From: Rhizobium lentis
GTDB lineage: Bacteria; Pseudomonadota; Alphaproteobacteria; Rhizobiales; Rhizobiaceae
Direction: 5' to 3'
Assembly: GCF_017352135.1 (NCBI RefSeq)
Contig: NZ_CP071454.1
Span: 2,071,001 to 2,135,000 of the forward strand
Length of the DNA: 64,000 bases
Below are positions 45,474 through 53,920 of the stretch, in pieces. How positions within the stretch are numbered: position 1 is the stretch's first letter; every line of letters starts with the position of its first letter. The position numbers and the translations under genes are program-made. The notes beneath the pieces are model-generated. The model was not told the origin of the DNA. It was given only the letters and a program-made list of their open reading frames with translations, and did no database searches.

Positions 45474-46037
45474 ATGGTCGAGACAAGGCACCACTATCTC
45501 ATCTTCGAAACCGCCGGCGGTTTCTGCGGTATTGCCTGGAGCCACGCCGGCATTGTCCGTTTCCAGCTGCCGACGAAAACTGCGGAGGCTACCGAGCGGC
45601 TGCTTCTGCGCCGTTTGCGCGATGCCGAGCCGGGCGCGCCGACGCCTCAGGTGCTCGAGACCGTCGCGGCGGTGAAACGCTACTTCCAGGGTGAGGAAAC
45701 GGACTTTTCCGACGTCGAACTCGATCTCGCCGGCCAGGATGCCTTCTTCCGGGGTATTTACGCCGCAGCAAGGCGCGTCGGCTGGGGCCGCACGACAACC
45801 TATGGCGCGCTGGCAAAGGAACTCGGCGCCGGGCCGGAAGCGGCCCGCGACGTTGGCCAGGCGATGGCGAAGAACCCGATCGCCCTGATCATCCCCTGCC
45901 ACCGGGTGCTCGCCGCAGGCGGCAAGATCGGTGGCTTTTCGGCGCCCGGCGGGTCGTCATCGAAAGCCCGCATGCTGGAACTCGAGGGCGTCAACCTCGG
46001 CCCGCCACCGCCGGCCCAGCAGTCGCTGGGCTTTTGA
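45474..46037 (+). CDS. ogt: methylated-DNA-[protein]-cysteine S-methyltransferase
   Basis: The 187-residue protein has the C-terminal DNA-binding domain with GRTTTYGALAKELGAGPEAA, VGQAMAKNPIALIIPCHRVL holding the acceptor Cys142 in PCHRV, and GGFSAPGGSSSKARMLELEG. It repairs O6-alkylguanine by taking the alkyl group onto Cys, a suicide reaction. It has no AraC-like Ada domain, so it is the Ogt form. GGAGG lies before ATG at 45474. The 267 bases upstream hold no other gene. Confidence 0.95.
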   Translation: MVETRHHYLIFETAGGFCGIAWSHAGIVRFQLPTKTAEATERLLLRRLRDAEPGAPTPQVLETVAAVKRYFQGEETDFSDVELDLAGQDAFFRGIYAAARRVGWGRTTTYGALAKELGAGPEAARDVGQAMAKNPIALIIPCHRVLAAGGKIGGFSAPGGSSSKARMLELEGVNLGPPPPAQQSLGF

Positions 46038-46067
46038 GCGGGGACGGTCTCGATGGGAAATGGCCGT

Positions 46068-46802
46068 TCAATGCGGGCTGGCCGTCGGCCGGATGATGAT
46101 CTCGCTGACATCGACGTCGTCAGGCTGGCTGATGGCATAAAGGATTGAATTGGCGACGGCTTCGGGGCTGATCGTGATCGCTCTGAATGCTTTCATGGCT
46201 TCCCGTGCTGTCGGATCGGTGATCGTGTCGGCCAGTTCCGATGTCGTCGTGCCGGGCGAAATGACAGTCACCCGGATGCGGTCGGTTTCCTGCCGCAGCC
46301 CGTCCGAGATTGCGCGGACGGCAAATTTCGTCGCGCAATAGACGGCCGCCGTCGGCGAGACGCTGTGGCCGCCGATCGAAGACAGGTTGATGACCTGACC
46401 GGACCCCTGCGCCTTCATGATCGGAAGGGCTGCCGCGATGCCGTAGAGAACACCCTTAATGTTGACGTCGACCATCCGATCCCACTCGTCGACCTTGAGC
46501 GCGTCGAGTGGTGAGAGCGGCATCACGCCGGCATTGTTGACGATGACGTCAAGGCGGCCAAATTCGGACTTGGCGAAGCCTGCAAAGGCCTCCATTTCGG
46601 AACGGTCGGTTACGTCAAGCTTTCGCATACGCACGCTGCCGCCGTGTGCGGCGATTTCGCCGGAGAGCGTCTCCAGGCGATCGGTGCGCCGCGCGCCGAT
46701 TACGACATGCGCGCCCGCGGCCGCCAGCACTTTTGCCGCCGCCTCTCCGATGCCGCTGCTGGCCCCGGTGATGGCGATGACTTTCCCTCGGATATCCACC
46801 AT
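46068..46802 (-). CDS. SDR family oxidoreductase
   Basis: The 244-residue enzyme has the TGxxxGIG motif (VIAITGASSGIGEAAAKVLA), NNAGVMPLSP with the NNAG, INLSSIGGHSVSPTAAVYCA with Ser and Tyr, and YCATKFAVRA completing YxxxK. It belongs to the classical NADP-preferring group (cf. YdfG). It is downstream of another SDR gene and a small Atu4866-type gene on the same strand, all divergent from a LysR regulator. Confidence 0.94.
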   Translation of the reverse strand: MVDIRGKVIAITGASSGIGEAAAKVLAAAGAHVVIGARRTDRLETLSGEIAAHGGSVRMRKLDVTDRSEMEAFAGFAKSEFGRLDVIVNNAGVMPLSPLDALKVDEWDRMVDVNIKGVLYGIAAALPIMKAQGSGQVINLSSIGGHSVSPTAAVYCATKFAVRAISDGLRQETDRIRVTVISPGTTTSELADTITDPTAREAMKAFRAITISPEAVANSILYAISQPDDVDVSEIIIRPTASPH

Positions 46803-46859
46803 TTCAAGCTCCTTTGCATGATTGCCTGACGCCGATGCGGCAGGCTGAGATTTGTTGGC

Positions 46860-47702
46860 TCAGGCCGGAAAATCGGCACTGAGCGTCGTTTCGGCCCAGG
46901 CGTCGAAATTGGCGCGCAGCGCATCGAGCCGTTCGCGGGCGATCTTCAGGGCAGGTGCGCCGAGCAGCAGGCGCAGCGGCGGCTCATCCGCCTCGAACGC
47001 CGATATGATAGCGGCCGCCGCCCGCACGGGATCTCCCGGCTGCTTGCCGGAGATCGAGCGCGTAGCCTGCCGGCGCTTGCCCGATGTCTCGGCGTAATCT
47101 TCGATGACGGTGTTGGATTCGACCATCGACCGGCCCGCCCAATCCGTGCGGAAGGCGCCGGGCTCCAGGATCGTTACGTCGATGCCAAGCGGCTTGACCT
47201 CATGGGACAACGATTCCGACAGGGCTTCGACCGCGAATTTGCTGGCGTGGTAATAACCGGTCGCGGCGAATGCCACGAGACCGCCGAGCGAAGAGACGTT
47301 GAAGATATGCCCCTTCCGGCGTGAACGCATGCCGGGCAGGACCTCTTTGGTAACGGCGATCAACCCGAAGACATTGGTCTCGAACTGGGCGCGTATTTCC
47401 GCATCCTCACCCTCTTCGATCGCCGAGAGATAGCCGTAGCCGGCATTGTTGACGAGGACATCGATGGCGCCGAAATGCGTCTCGGCGTCGTGGACCGCAG
47501 CGGCGATGGAGCGGCCATCCGTCACGTCGAGGGTGAGGGCCAGCGCCCGCTCCGCGTGCGCTGCTGTGAGATCGCTAAGCCTATCGGGTCTGCGTGCGGT
47601 AATGGCAGCCCGCCAGCCGCGGGCCAGGACGGCTTCGGCGAGTGCCCGGCCGAGGCCGGATGATGCGCCGGTGATGAACCAGATGGGTGTGGTGGAAGAC
47701 AT
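46860..47702 (-). CDS. SDR family oxidoreductase
   Basis: The 280-residue protein starts MSSTTPIWFITGASSGLGRA and has VLVNNAGYGYLSAIEEGEDA, then IFNVSSLGGLVAFAATGYYH with Ser and YHASKFAVEALSESL with YxxxK. The length and C-terminal part (DPVRAAAAIISAFEADEPPL, RLLLGAPALKIARERLDAL) fit the same subgroup as the gene at 62395-63219. Its stop is 57 bases before the next SDR start. It could also start three codons upstream. Confidence 0.94.
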   Translation of the reverse strand: MSSTTPIWFITGASSGLGRALAEAVLARGWRAAITARRPDRLSDLTAAHAERALALTLDVTDGRSIAAAVHDAETHFGAIDVLVNNAGYGYLSAIEEGEDAEIRAQFETNVFGLIAVTKEVLPGMRSRRKGHIFNVSSLGGLVAFAATGYYHASKFAVEALSESLSHEVKPLGIDVTILEPGAFRTDWAGRSMVESNTVIEDYAETSGKRRQATRSISGKQPGDPVRAAAAIISAFEADEPPLRLLLGAPALKIARERLDALRANFDAWAETTLSADFPA

Positions 47703-47760
47703 GGTCGCCATCCTTTCCGGCCGTCGATGCGACCTTCTCTGCGGTTTCACTGCGGACGGA

Positions 47761-48000
47761 TCATTTGCGGCGAAGCACCATGCCGGCATGATGGAGCGTA
47801 TTGTCGTCGACGAAATCGCCGTCGGCGGTGAAGCCCGTGTCGTCCCAGTATTCGATATGCGTTTCAGTGATTTCGTAGCGTCCGCGATAGGCGCTCTCCC
47901 GCTTTCCGCGAGCCTCGTCGTAGCGATTGTCGGGGAGGAGTTCATGGCGCACGCGGCCGTCGTCGGTGACCCACATGCCGACATAGGGATGGTGTTGCAT
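47761..48000 (-). CDS. Atu4866 domain-containing small protein
   Basis: The 79-residue protein starts MQHHPYVGMWVTDDGRVRHE and has YDEARGKRESAYRGRYEITE and HIEYWDDTGFTADGDFVDDN. This is the lipocalin-like Atu4866 fold named after an Agrobacterium protein; its role is unknown. It is the first gene of the unit with two SDR genes and is divergent from LysR. The ATG at 48000 is chosen; an extended frame to 48099 lacks a good ribosome site. Confidence 0.82.
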   Translation of the reverse strand: MQHHPYVGMWVTDDGRVRHELLPDNRYDEARGKRESAYRGRYEITETHIEYWDDTGFTADGDFVDDNTLHHAGMVLRRK

Positions 48001-48210
48001 TCTGTTCTCGCTTGTTTGGAGCTGTTGAAGCTTTTGGACGCTCACGGGATCGGCGGCCGACCAGCTCGTCGCCGCGCCAGCCAGGCGATTGCCGTGCAAA
48101 ATTGCAGAACCGGATATCTGAACCCTTTCTCATCGCGCTGTCCTTGCGTTGACTTCAAAGGAAAGATAGCGGGTCCAGTCCTGATCATTAAGTTGCCAAT
48201 CCGAGATGCG

Positions 48211-48231
48211 TTGGTTAGAAATGTTAACCAA
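48211..48231. promoter_or_regulatory. LysR-type operator palindrome
   Basis: TTGGTTA at 48211-48217 and TAACCAA at 48225-48231 form a perfect 7-bp inverted repeat with a 7-base spacer, a T-N11-A type LysR box. It lies between the divergent SDR unit and the LysR gene, touching the inferred LysR start. Confidence 0.75.
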
Positions 48232-49127
48232 TAACCGACGATCTCGAAGGTATTTCAGTTTTTCTGGCTGTGGCGGAGGCGCGGAATTTCCGGCTCGCCG
48301 GCGAGCGGCTCGGCGTCACCCGCTCCGCCGTCAGCCAGGCCCTGCAGCGTCTGGAGGATCGCCTCGGCGTCGCCTTGATCCAGCGCACGACGCGCAGCGT
48401 CAGCCTGACTGAAGCCGGCGAGGCATTCTTCGATGCGGTTCGCCCTTCAATCCGGCAGGTCAAGGATGCGATGCAGATGGTGAGGGAAATGCAGGCACGC
48501 CCGAGCGGCCTGCTGCGGCTCACCGTTTCCTCGATCGCCGAGAGCTTTCTGTCCGGCACGCTGCTGGCCGGTTTCATGGAGGCTTGCCCTGACGTCAAAC
48601 TCGATATCACCATCACCGACGACGAATTCGACATCGTCGAGGCCGGCTTCGATGCCGGCGTAAGGCTGGGCGAGGTGATCGAGCAGGATATGATCGCCAT
48701 CCCGGTCTCGAAGCCGCAGCGACAGTGCGCCGCCGCATCCCCGGGTTATCTCGCCCGGCGCGGTCGTCCCCGCCACCCGCGCGATCTGCAGAACCATGCT
48801 TGCATCGGCTGGCGACCCCGTCCGGATACTGCGCCCTATCGCTGGGAATTCACCGAAAACGGCCGCGACTTCGACGTCGCCGTCGATCCCGCCGTCACCA
48901 CCAACGACATGGGGATGATGATCCGCATGGCCTGCGCCGGCGCCGGCATCACGTTCGGCATGGTGGAGACCTTTCAGCCCTATATCGAGCGCGGGGACCT
49001 CATGCCGCTGCTGGAGGATTTCTGTCCGCCCTTCCCAGGCTTCCATCTCTACTATCCCAGGCGCCAGAGACAGCCGCTGAAGCTGCGCGCGCTGGTCGAT
49101 CATATCGGCAGGTCCCGCAGGCGGTAA
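48231..49127 (+). CDS. LysR family transcriptional regulator (probable loss of ATG start)
   Basis: The winged-helix domain (VFLAVAEARNFRLAGERLGV, TRSAVSQALQRLEDRLGVAL) and a full effector domain are intact. The usual LysR start corresponds to codon 48231, which reads ATA, giving (M)TDDLEGISVFLAVAE. No ATG, GTG or TTG lies in frame between the upstream TAA (48225) and GTG at 48270; starting there removes 13 residues, including part of the first helix of the DNA-binding domain. The gene may be weak or damaged. It is divergent from the SDR unit. Confidence 0.8.
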   Translation: MTDDLEGISVFLAVAEARNFRLAGERLGVTRSAVSQALQRLEDRLGVALIQRTTRSVSLTEAGEAFFDAVRPSIRQVKDAMQMVREMQARPSGLLRLTVSSIAESFLSGTLLAGFMEACPDVKLDITITDDEFDIVEAGFDAGVRLGEVIEQDMIAIPVSKPQRQCAAASPGYLARRGRPRHPRDLQNHACIGWRPRPDTAPYRWEFTENGRDFDVAVDPAVTTNDMGMMIRMACAGAGITFGMVETFQPYIERGDLMPLLEDFCPPFPGFHLYYPRRQRQPLKLRALVDHIGRSRRR

Positions 49128-49172
49128 TGCGATGTGGCTTGAGCCCGCGGCTGCCACGCCCGGACGGCGATT

Positions 49173-49562
49173 TCAGGCCTGTCGCACGGTCTCAAAGCCT
49201 GCGGCTTGGGCTGCTTTCAGAAATTTGCGGTCAAAGCTGACCAACGCTGCGCAATGGGCCCCTTTGGTAAGGTGCAGCGCGTCGGCAAAATCCATTCCTT
49301 TTGCGACGAGATCGAAAGCAACAGCAATGGTTGCAGAATCCTCGATCGTTACCGTCGACAGGCCGCCAAAAGCGCGAAGTGCCTGAGCAACTTCTGAGCT
49401 GCTATAGCCATAGACGCTACGCAACACCCATTCGGCTTCCAGCACCACTGTAACGGCGACAAAAATGGCCTGCCCGTCAATGATTTCACGGGCGCGGGCA
49501 GATTGTTCCGGATGATCGCCGGTCAGATATCGGACGACAAGATTGGTATCAATTGCGATCAT
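49173..49562 (-). CDS. vapC: PIN domain toxin, VapC type
   Basis: The 129-residue protein starts MIAIDTNLVVRYLTGDHPEQ with the first acidic residue (Asp4), has VLEAEWVLRSVYGYSSSEVA with the Glu, and GMDFADALHLTKGAHCAALV and SFDRKF with the remaining acidic residues. PIN toxins cut RNA. The start overlaps the end of the AbrB antitoxin by 14 bases, the usual order for VapBC/MazE-like pairs. All catalytic acids are present, so it should be active. Confidence 0.92.
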   Translation of the reverse strand: MIAIDTNLVVRYLTGDHPEQSARAREIIDGQAIFVAVTVVLEAEWVLRSVYGYSSSEVAQALRAFGGLSTVTIEDSATIAVAFDLVAKGMDFADALHLTKGAHCAALVSFDRKFLKAAQAAGFETVRQA

Positions 49563-49824
49563 GACGCCGGTGGGCCTCGGCCCAAATGCCCGCTTCCATG
49601 TCTTCCAGGGTTTTGGGCTTGCCGCTGAAGGGAAGCATGCCGAAGACATCGCTCGGGTCCGTCGGCGCAAAGGCAGGCGCTTGCTTCAACAGCACTCCTT
49701 CCGGGGTTTCCTCAACGATCAGGCGGGTTCCGGCCTCCCACTCCCGCCGCTGGCGCACGGCCTTGGGAAGAATAACCTGGCCCTTAGTGGAGATGGTGGT
49801 AATGCTGCTTTCAGCGCGCGCCAT
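49549..49824 (-). CDS. AbrB/MazE-type antitoxin
   Basis: The 91-residue protein begins MARAESSITTISTKGQVILP, the swapped-hairpin AbrB fold with TKGQVxLPK, then RQRREWEAGTRLIVEETPEG and a C-terminal toxin-binding tail (DVFGMLPFSGKPKTLEDMEA). It would neutralise the PIN toxin and bind its own promoter. The stop overlaps the toxin start by 14 bases, so both are coupled. Confidence 0.9.
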   Translation of the reverse strand: MARAESSITTISTKGQVILPKAVRQRREWEAGTRLIVEETPEGVLLKQAPAFAPTDPSDVFGMLPFSGKPKTLEDMEAGIWAEAHRRHDRN

Positions 49825-49884
49825 CGATCATGGCTCCTTTGGTAAGACAAAAGTAAGATAAACGCGCCAGCCCTTCTGTTCAAG

Positions 49885-50216
49885 ATGATTATCCCGATCC
49901 GGAATGCGCTCCGACGCAATCTGGCGCGGCTTGCTTTCAGCTGGACGCTGGCGCATGCGGCGCGTGCGTTCAGCTTGAGCGAAGCGACGCTGAGGCGTAA
50001 ACTCTCCGCCGAGCATACCGGCTTCAGCGAAATCTTGGGCGACACCCGGATGAACCGCGCCCTGGCTATTATCCAGACGAGGACATTGCCGATGGCCAGG
50101 TTGCGCTGGAGGTCGGCTACGACTCGCCGTCGCAGTTTGCAGCCCGCTTCAAGGAACGCTTTGGCGTCAGCGCACGCCATGTGCGCGGCGCCACCGGGCG
50201 TTTGAGCGGAGCGGGG
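49885..50216 (+). pseudogene. AraC family regulator remnant
   Basis: The frame reads LAHAARAFSLSEATLRRKLS and LGDTRMNRALAIIQTRTLPM, the first helix-turn-helix of an AraC domain, then shifts at about 50100. The next frame carries on as VALEVGYDSPSQFAARFKERF, the second helix-turn-helix. One base is missing after GATGGCCAGG, where family members have an extra base (M-A-R-I-A). No upstream sensory domain is present. So it is both truncated and frameshifted. It sits before the PEBP gene. Confidence 0.85.
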
Positions 50217-50241
50217 CAGAAGTTGAGCAGAGCGGGGCAGA
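50202..50241 (+). repeat. two-copy tandem repeat, period 21
   Basis: TTGAGCGGAGCGGGGCAGA at 50202-50220 is repeated as TTGAGCAGAGCGGGGCAGA at 50223-50241, with one difference and a 2-base spacer. It is at the 3' end of the AraC remnant, before the PEBP gene. Confidence 0.8.
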
Positions 50242-50296
50242 TGCGTTTGCGCGCTGACGATAGTTTGCCGGCATCATCAACCGCAGGAAAACAAGC

Positions 50297-50842
50297 ATGC
50301 GTTTTATCTCAGCAGCACTTATGACCGCTTCCGTCTTCGGTGCGACGGCCGCACAGGCCGAAATGAAGCTCGTTTCGAAGGATCTTGCCGCCGGCAAGCC
50401 CATGGCCTACGCGCAGGTCTTCAACGGCTTTGGCTGCACGGGCAAGAACATTTCCCCGGAATTGGTCTGGTCGGGCGCTCCGGAGGGCACCAAGAGCTTC
50501 GCCGTCATGGCTTACGATCCGGATGCCCCGACCGGCTCCGGCTGGTGGCATTGGTCGGTGTTCAACATTCCGGCGGACATCTCGCAGATTGCCGCCGGCG
50601 CAAGCGGTGACAAGAAGCTTCCCGCAGGCGCCGTGGAAGGCCGTACCGATTTTGGCACCTCCGGATATGGCGGCGCCTGCCCGCCGGTCGGCGACAAGCC
50701 GCACCGCTACCAGTTCACCGTCTATGCGCTCAAGGTCGATAAGCTCCCGCTTCCCGATACCGCGCCCGGCGCCATGGTCGGCTTCTATGTCAGGGCAAAC
50801 ACGCTCGACAAGGCCTCGATCGAGGTCACTTATGGCCGCTGA
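50297..50842 (+). CDS. YbhB/YbcL family phosphatidylethanolamine-binding-like protein, exported
   Basis: The 181-residue protein has a signal peptide (MRFISAALMTASVFGATAAQA) and the PEBP pattern: NGFGCTGKNISPELVWSGAP, SFAVMAYDPDAPTGSGWWHW and HRYQFTVYALKVDKLPLPD. YbhB-like proteins bind small ligands; no target is known here. It lies after the AraC remnant, which may once have regulated it. It is convergent with the RND permease with three bases between. Confidence 0.92.
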   Translation: MRFISAALMTASVFGATAAQAEMKLVSKDLAAGKPMAYAQVFNGFGCTGKNISPELVWSGAPEGTKSFAVMAYDPDAPTGSGWWHWSVFNIPADISQIAAGASGDKKLPAGAVEGRTDFGTSGYGGACPPVGDKPHRYQFTVYALKVDKLPLPDTAPGAMVGFYVRANTLDKASIEVTYGR

Positions 50843-50845
50843 GCC

Positions 50846-53800
50846 CTAAGCCTCAGACCGACCAGGTTTGCCGCCACATCCGTTCATTCGCGCCAGGCGT
50901 TTCATCACATCGCTAAGGTCGGCGATCAGGACATGGCACGCTGGAACGACAACCAGCGAAAGGACCGTCGAAACTATCAGTCCACCGATAACCGCGACAG
51001 CCATGGGTGCCCTGAACTCGCCACCGATCTCGTGGCCGAGAGCCGCCGGCACCATGCCGGCTACCATCGCCAGCGTCGTCATGACGATTGGGCGAAGCCG
51101 CTCGGCACAGGCTTCGATGGTGGCTTCGCGTCGCCGCAGGCCGGACCGCTCTAGCTCAACTGCAAAATCGACCAGCATGATCGAATTCTTCACGACGATG
51201 CCCATTAGCATAAGGATGCCGATGACGACTGGCAGCGACACGGGATGGCCGGTGAGGATGAGGGAGGCAACGACGCCTGAAAGCGCAAGCGGAAGAGGAG
51301 TGACGATCGTCAATGGTGTGAGCGGGTTGCCGAACAGCAGGATGAGCACGATCACCACAAGGCTCAAGCCCGCGATCATAGCAAAGGCAAAACTTGAAAA
51401 AACGCTGTCCTTGGAATCGGAATCTCCGGTTGCGAGCAATTCGACCTCCGGTGGAAGTGCCCTGACGGAGGGCAGGTTCCGGAGCGCTGCAATACCTTCG
51501 CCCTGCGTGATTCCTACGGCAAGGTCCGCTCCGATCTCGACCCGGCGCTGACGTTCCATGCGATTGATAACAGAAACGCTTTCGCCTTGCTCGAGGCGTG
51601 CGACCGCCTCAAGGGGCAGGAGGGCCCCCGACGATGTCATGATCCGTAGCTGTCGCAGCTTCTCCAAGCGATCTATCCCGGCTTCTTCAGCGAGCGTTCG
51701 GATCGGGATCAGTCTGCCGCTATCCTTGAACGACGGCAGCCTGGAATCGGCATCTCCCAAGGTGGCGACCCGGATTGCTGTTGCGACTTCTCTCGCGCTG
51801 ACGCCAAGATCGGCAGCCCGTTCCGGTGACACGACCACGCTGAGTTCCGGCTGGCGCGTCGCTTCTGACGAAGCCGGATTGACGAACATCGGGTTGGAGC
51901 GCATTTCGGTTAGGATCGCCCGGGCGGCTGTCGACGCCTGTTCACCATTGGCGCTCAGGATTGCGAAAGACACATCCCGCCCTCCGCGATCGTTGACGAA
52001 TTCGAAGCGAAGGTCAGGAATGGCCCTCAATAGAGCCTCGGCTCTTTCCCGGATTTGGGAAAGCGGAAGTTTGCGTTGATCTCTGTCCGCAATGGTCATC
52101 ACAATGACCGCCTTGCGGATATCACGCACGCCATCAGATCCCGATCCGGCGCGTACGAACACGGTCTTGATATCTTCAATCGTCTTGAGGCGACGGGCGA
52201 TCAGATCGCTCACCTCTTCATTGTCGGCAAGCGTCGAGCCTGGCGGCAGCTCAATCGAAACCGTCATCCGGCCGGTATCCTGCGCCGGCAGAAACGCGCT
52301 CGGCAGAAAACCGGCAAGAACAATCGTCAGGGCGAAGAGACCGGCCGCCAGTCCGGCTGTGATCCATCTCCATCTGATGGCGAGATCGACGAGGCCGCGA
52401 TAACCCGCGACCAAGCGCCCTTCCACGAGCACCTTGCTCGGCGAGGTCAGGAAGTAGGCGGCGATCAACGGAGTCACCAGGCGAGCGACGAGAAGCGAGA
52501 AAAAGACGGCGATTGCAACCGTCAAGCCGAACTGGCGGAAATATTGCCCTATTTCTCCGGCCATCATTCCGACAGGGGCGAACACCGCAATAATTGCGGC
52601 CGAGATTGCAATGACGGCAAGGCCGATCTCGTCGGACGCGTCGATTGCAGCTTTGAAGGCGCTTTTGCCAAGGTTCTTGTGACGGACAATGTTTTCGATC
52701 TCGACGATGGAATCGTCGACGAGAATTCCAGCGACCAGCGTGATCGCGAGCAGGCTCAGCATGTTGAGCGAGAAACCGGCCAGTTCCATCACCCAGAAAG
52801 TCGGGATCACCGAAAGGGGCAGGCTCACGGCGGCAATGAGAGTCGCGCGCCAATCGCGCAGGAAGAGGAAGACAACGACTACGGCAAGGATTGCCCCCTC
52901 GATCAACGTGCTGCGGGCCGACAGGAAGTTTGCGAGAGTGAGCGTCACGCTGTCGTCGACGATCTTGAACTCTGTTCCGGGGCTTGTTCCGGCAATCTCC
53001 TCAAGGGCTCTGGCGAGCTTTTCAGCGACATCGACGTCTCCAGCGCCCAAGGCTTTGTAGACGGTAAATCCGACCGCCGGTTCGCCGTCGAGGCGCGCAA
53101 AATCCTGCCGCTTCTCCGTGGTGTCGGCGACTACGGCGACGTCGGAGAGGGAAACACTCTTTCCCTGCGGCAAGGAAAGACGGATGGTCGCGAGTTGATC
53201 GAGGGTTGAGACTGCTGCCTTCGTCGCAACGGTCATGTTCTGCGCGTCGACATTCCCCCGCCCCGACGGCAGATTGAATTGGCTTGCGGCGACTTGGTCG
53301 CTGACGGAGGACGCCGTTAAGCCGAGAGGGGCGAGCCTTTCCGCTTTCAGGAGAACGTGGATTTCCCGATTGACGGTGCCGACGAGTTCGACACGGCCTA
53401 TACCGTCCAGTCCCTGGAGCTTCCTTACGACGACGTCATCGATGAAAAAGGACAGTTCTTCGGCCGACATCGAGCTATTATGGGCCGAATAGGTGGCGAC
53501 CGGCTGGTTTTCGGAATCTATCCTCTCAATAATAGGTTCATCGATCGCCGCTGGCAGTCGATCACGGATTTTCGTGACCGCGTCCCTGACGTCGGAGACT
53601 GCACGGTCGATCGGCACCCCGATTTCGAACTCGACCGCAGTCTCCGATCGACCTTCCGAAATAATCGAGCTGATCTCTTTGATGTCGGAAAGGCCCGCGA
53701 CACTGTTTTCGATGAGCCTGGTAATCTCGGTCTCGATCTGACCGGGTGCGGCGGCGGGTTCTTCGACGGTTACACCGACAGCCGGAACGTTGATGGCTGG

Positions 53801-53911
53801 AAAATACGTGATCGGCAGAGTTGCGTAGCTTTTCAGCCCAAGGGCGGTGAGGATGACGAACAGGAGAATGACGGGCAGCGGCGTGCGGATCGCCCATGCG
53901 GAAATGTTCAT
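50846..53911 (-). CDS. RND efflux permease, HAE-type
   Basis: The 1021-residue protein has the RND layout of two sets of a first TM, a large periplasmic loop and five further TM segments. MNISAWAIRTPLPVILLFVI is TM1; LVAGILVDDSIVEIENIVRH in TM4 holds the adjacent Asp pair for proton relay; PLTIVTPLPLALSGVVASLI is in the second half. It is a multidrug or metabolite exporter of the AcrB/MexB-CzcA group. It is the last gene after the adaptor, separated by nine bases. Confidence 0.95.
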   Translation of the reverse strand: MNISAWAIRTPLPVILLFVILTALGLKSYATLPITYFPAINVPAVGVTVEEPAAAPGQIETEITRLIENSVAGLSDIKEISSIISEGRSETAVEFEIGVPIDRAVSDVRDAVTKIRDRLPAAIDEPIIERIDSENQPVATYSAHNSSMSAEELSFFIDDVVVRKLQGLDGIGRVELVGTVNREIHVLLKAERLAPLGLTASSVSDQVAASQFNLPSGRGNVDAQNMTVATKAAVSTLDQLATIRLSLPQGKSVSLSDVAVVADTTEKRQDFARLDGEPAVGFTVYKALGAGDVDVAEKLARALEEIAGTSPGTEFKIVDDSVTLTLANFLSARSTLIEGAILAVVVVFLFLRDWRATLIAAVSLPLSVIPTFWVMELAGFSLNMLSLLAITLVAGILVDDSIVEIENIVRHKNLGKSAFKAAIDASDEIGLAVIAISAAIIAVFAPVGMMAGEIGQYFRQFGLTVAIAVFFSLLVARLVTPLIAAYFLTSPSKVLVEGRLVAGYRGLVDLAIRWRWITAGLAAGLFALTIVLAGFLPSAFLPAQDTGRMTVSIELPPGSTLADNEEVSDLIARRLKTIEDIKTVFVRAGSGSDGVRDIRKAVIVMTIADRDQRKLPLSQIRERAEALLRAIPDLRFEFVNDRGGRDVSFAILSANGEQASTAARAILTEMRSNPMFVNPASSEATRQPELSVVVSPERAADLGVSAREVATAIRVATLGDADSRLPSFKDSGRLIPIRTLAEEAGIDRLEKLRQLRIMTSSGALLPLEAVARLEQGESVSVINRMERQRRVEIGADLAVGITQGEGIAALRNLPSVRALPPEVELLATGDSDSKDSVFSSFAFAMIAGLSLVVIVLILLFGNPLTPLTIVTPLPLALSGVVASLILTGHPVSLPVVIGILMLMGIVVKNSIMLVDFAVELERSGLRRREATIEACAERLRPIVMTTLAMVAGMVPAALGHEIGGEFRAPMAVAVIGGLIVSTVLSLVVVPACHVLIADLSDVMKRLARMNGCGGKPGRSEA

Positions 53912-53920
53912 CGGATCACC

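Noticed and set aside
52055..53209. A 384-codon frame opposite the RND permease
   Set aside because: It is a shadow of the permease gene, charged and without any domain.
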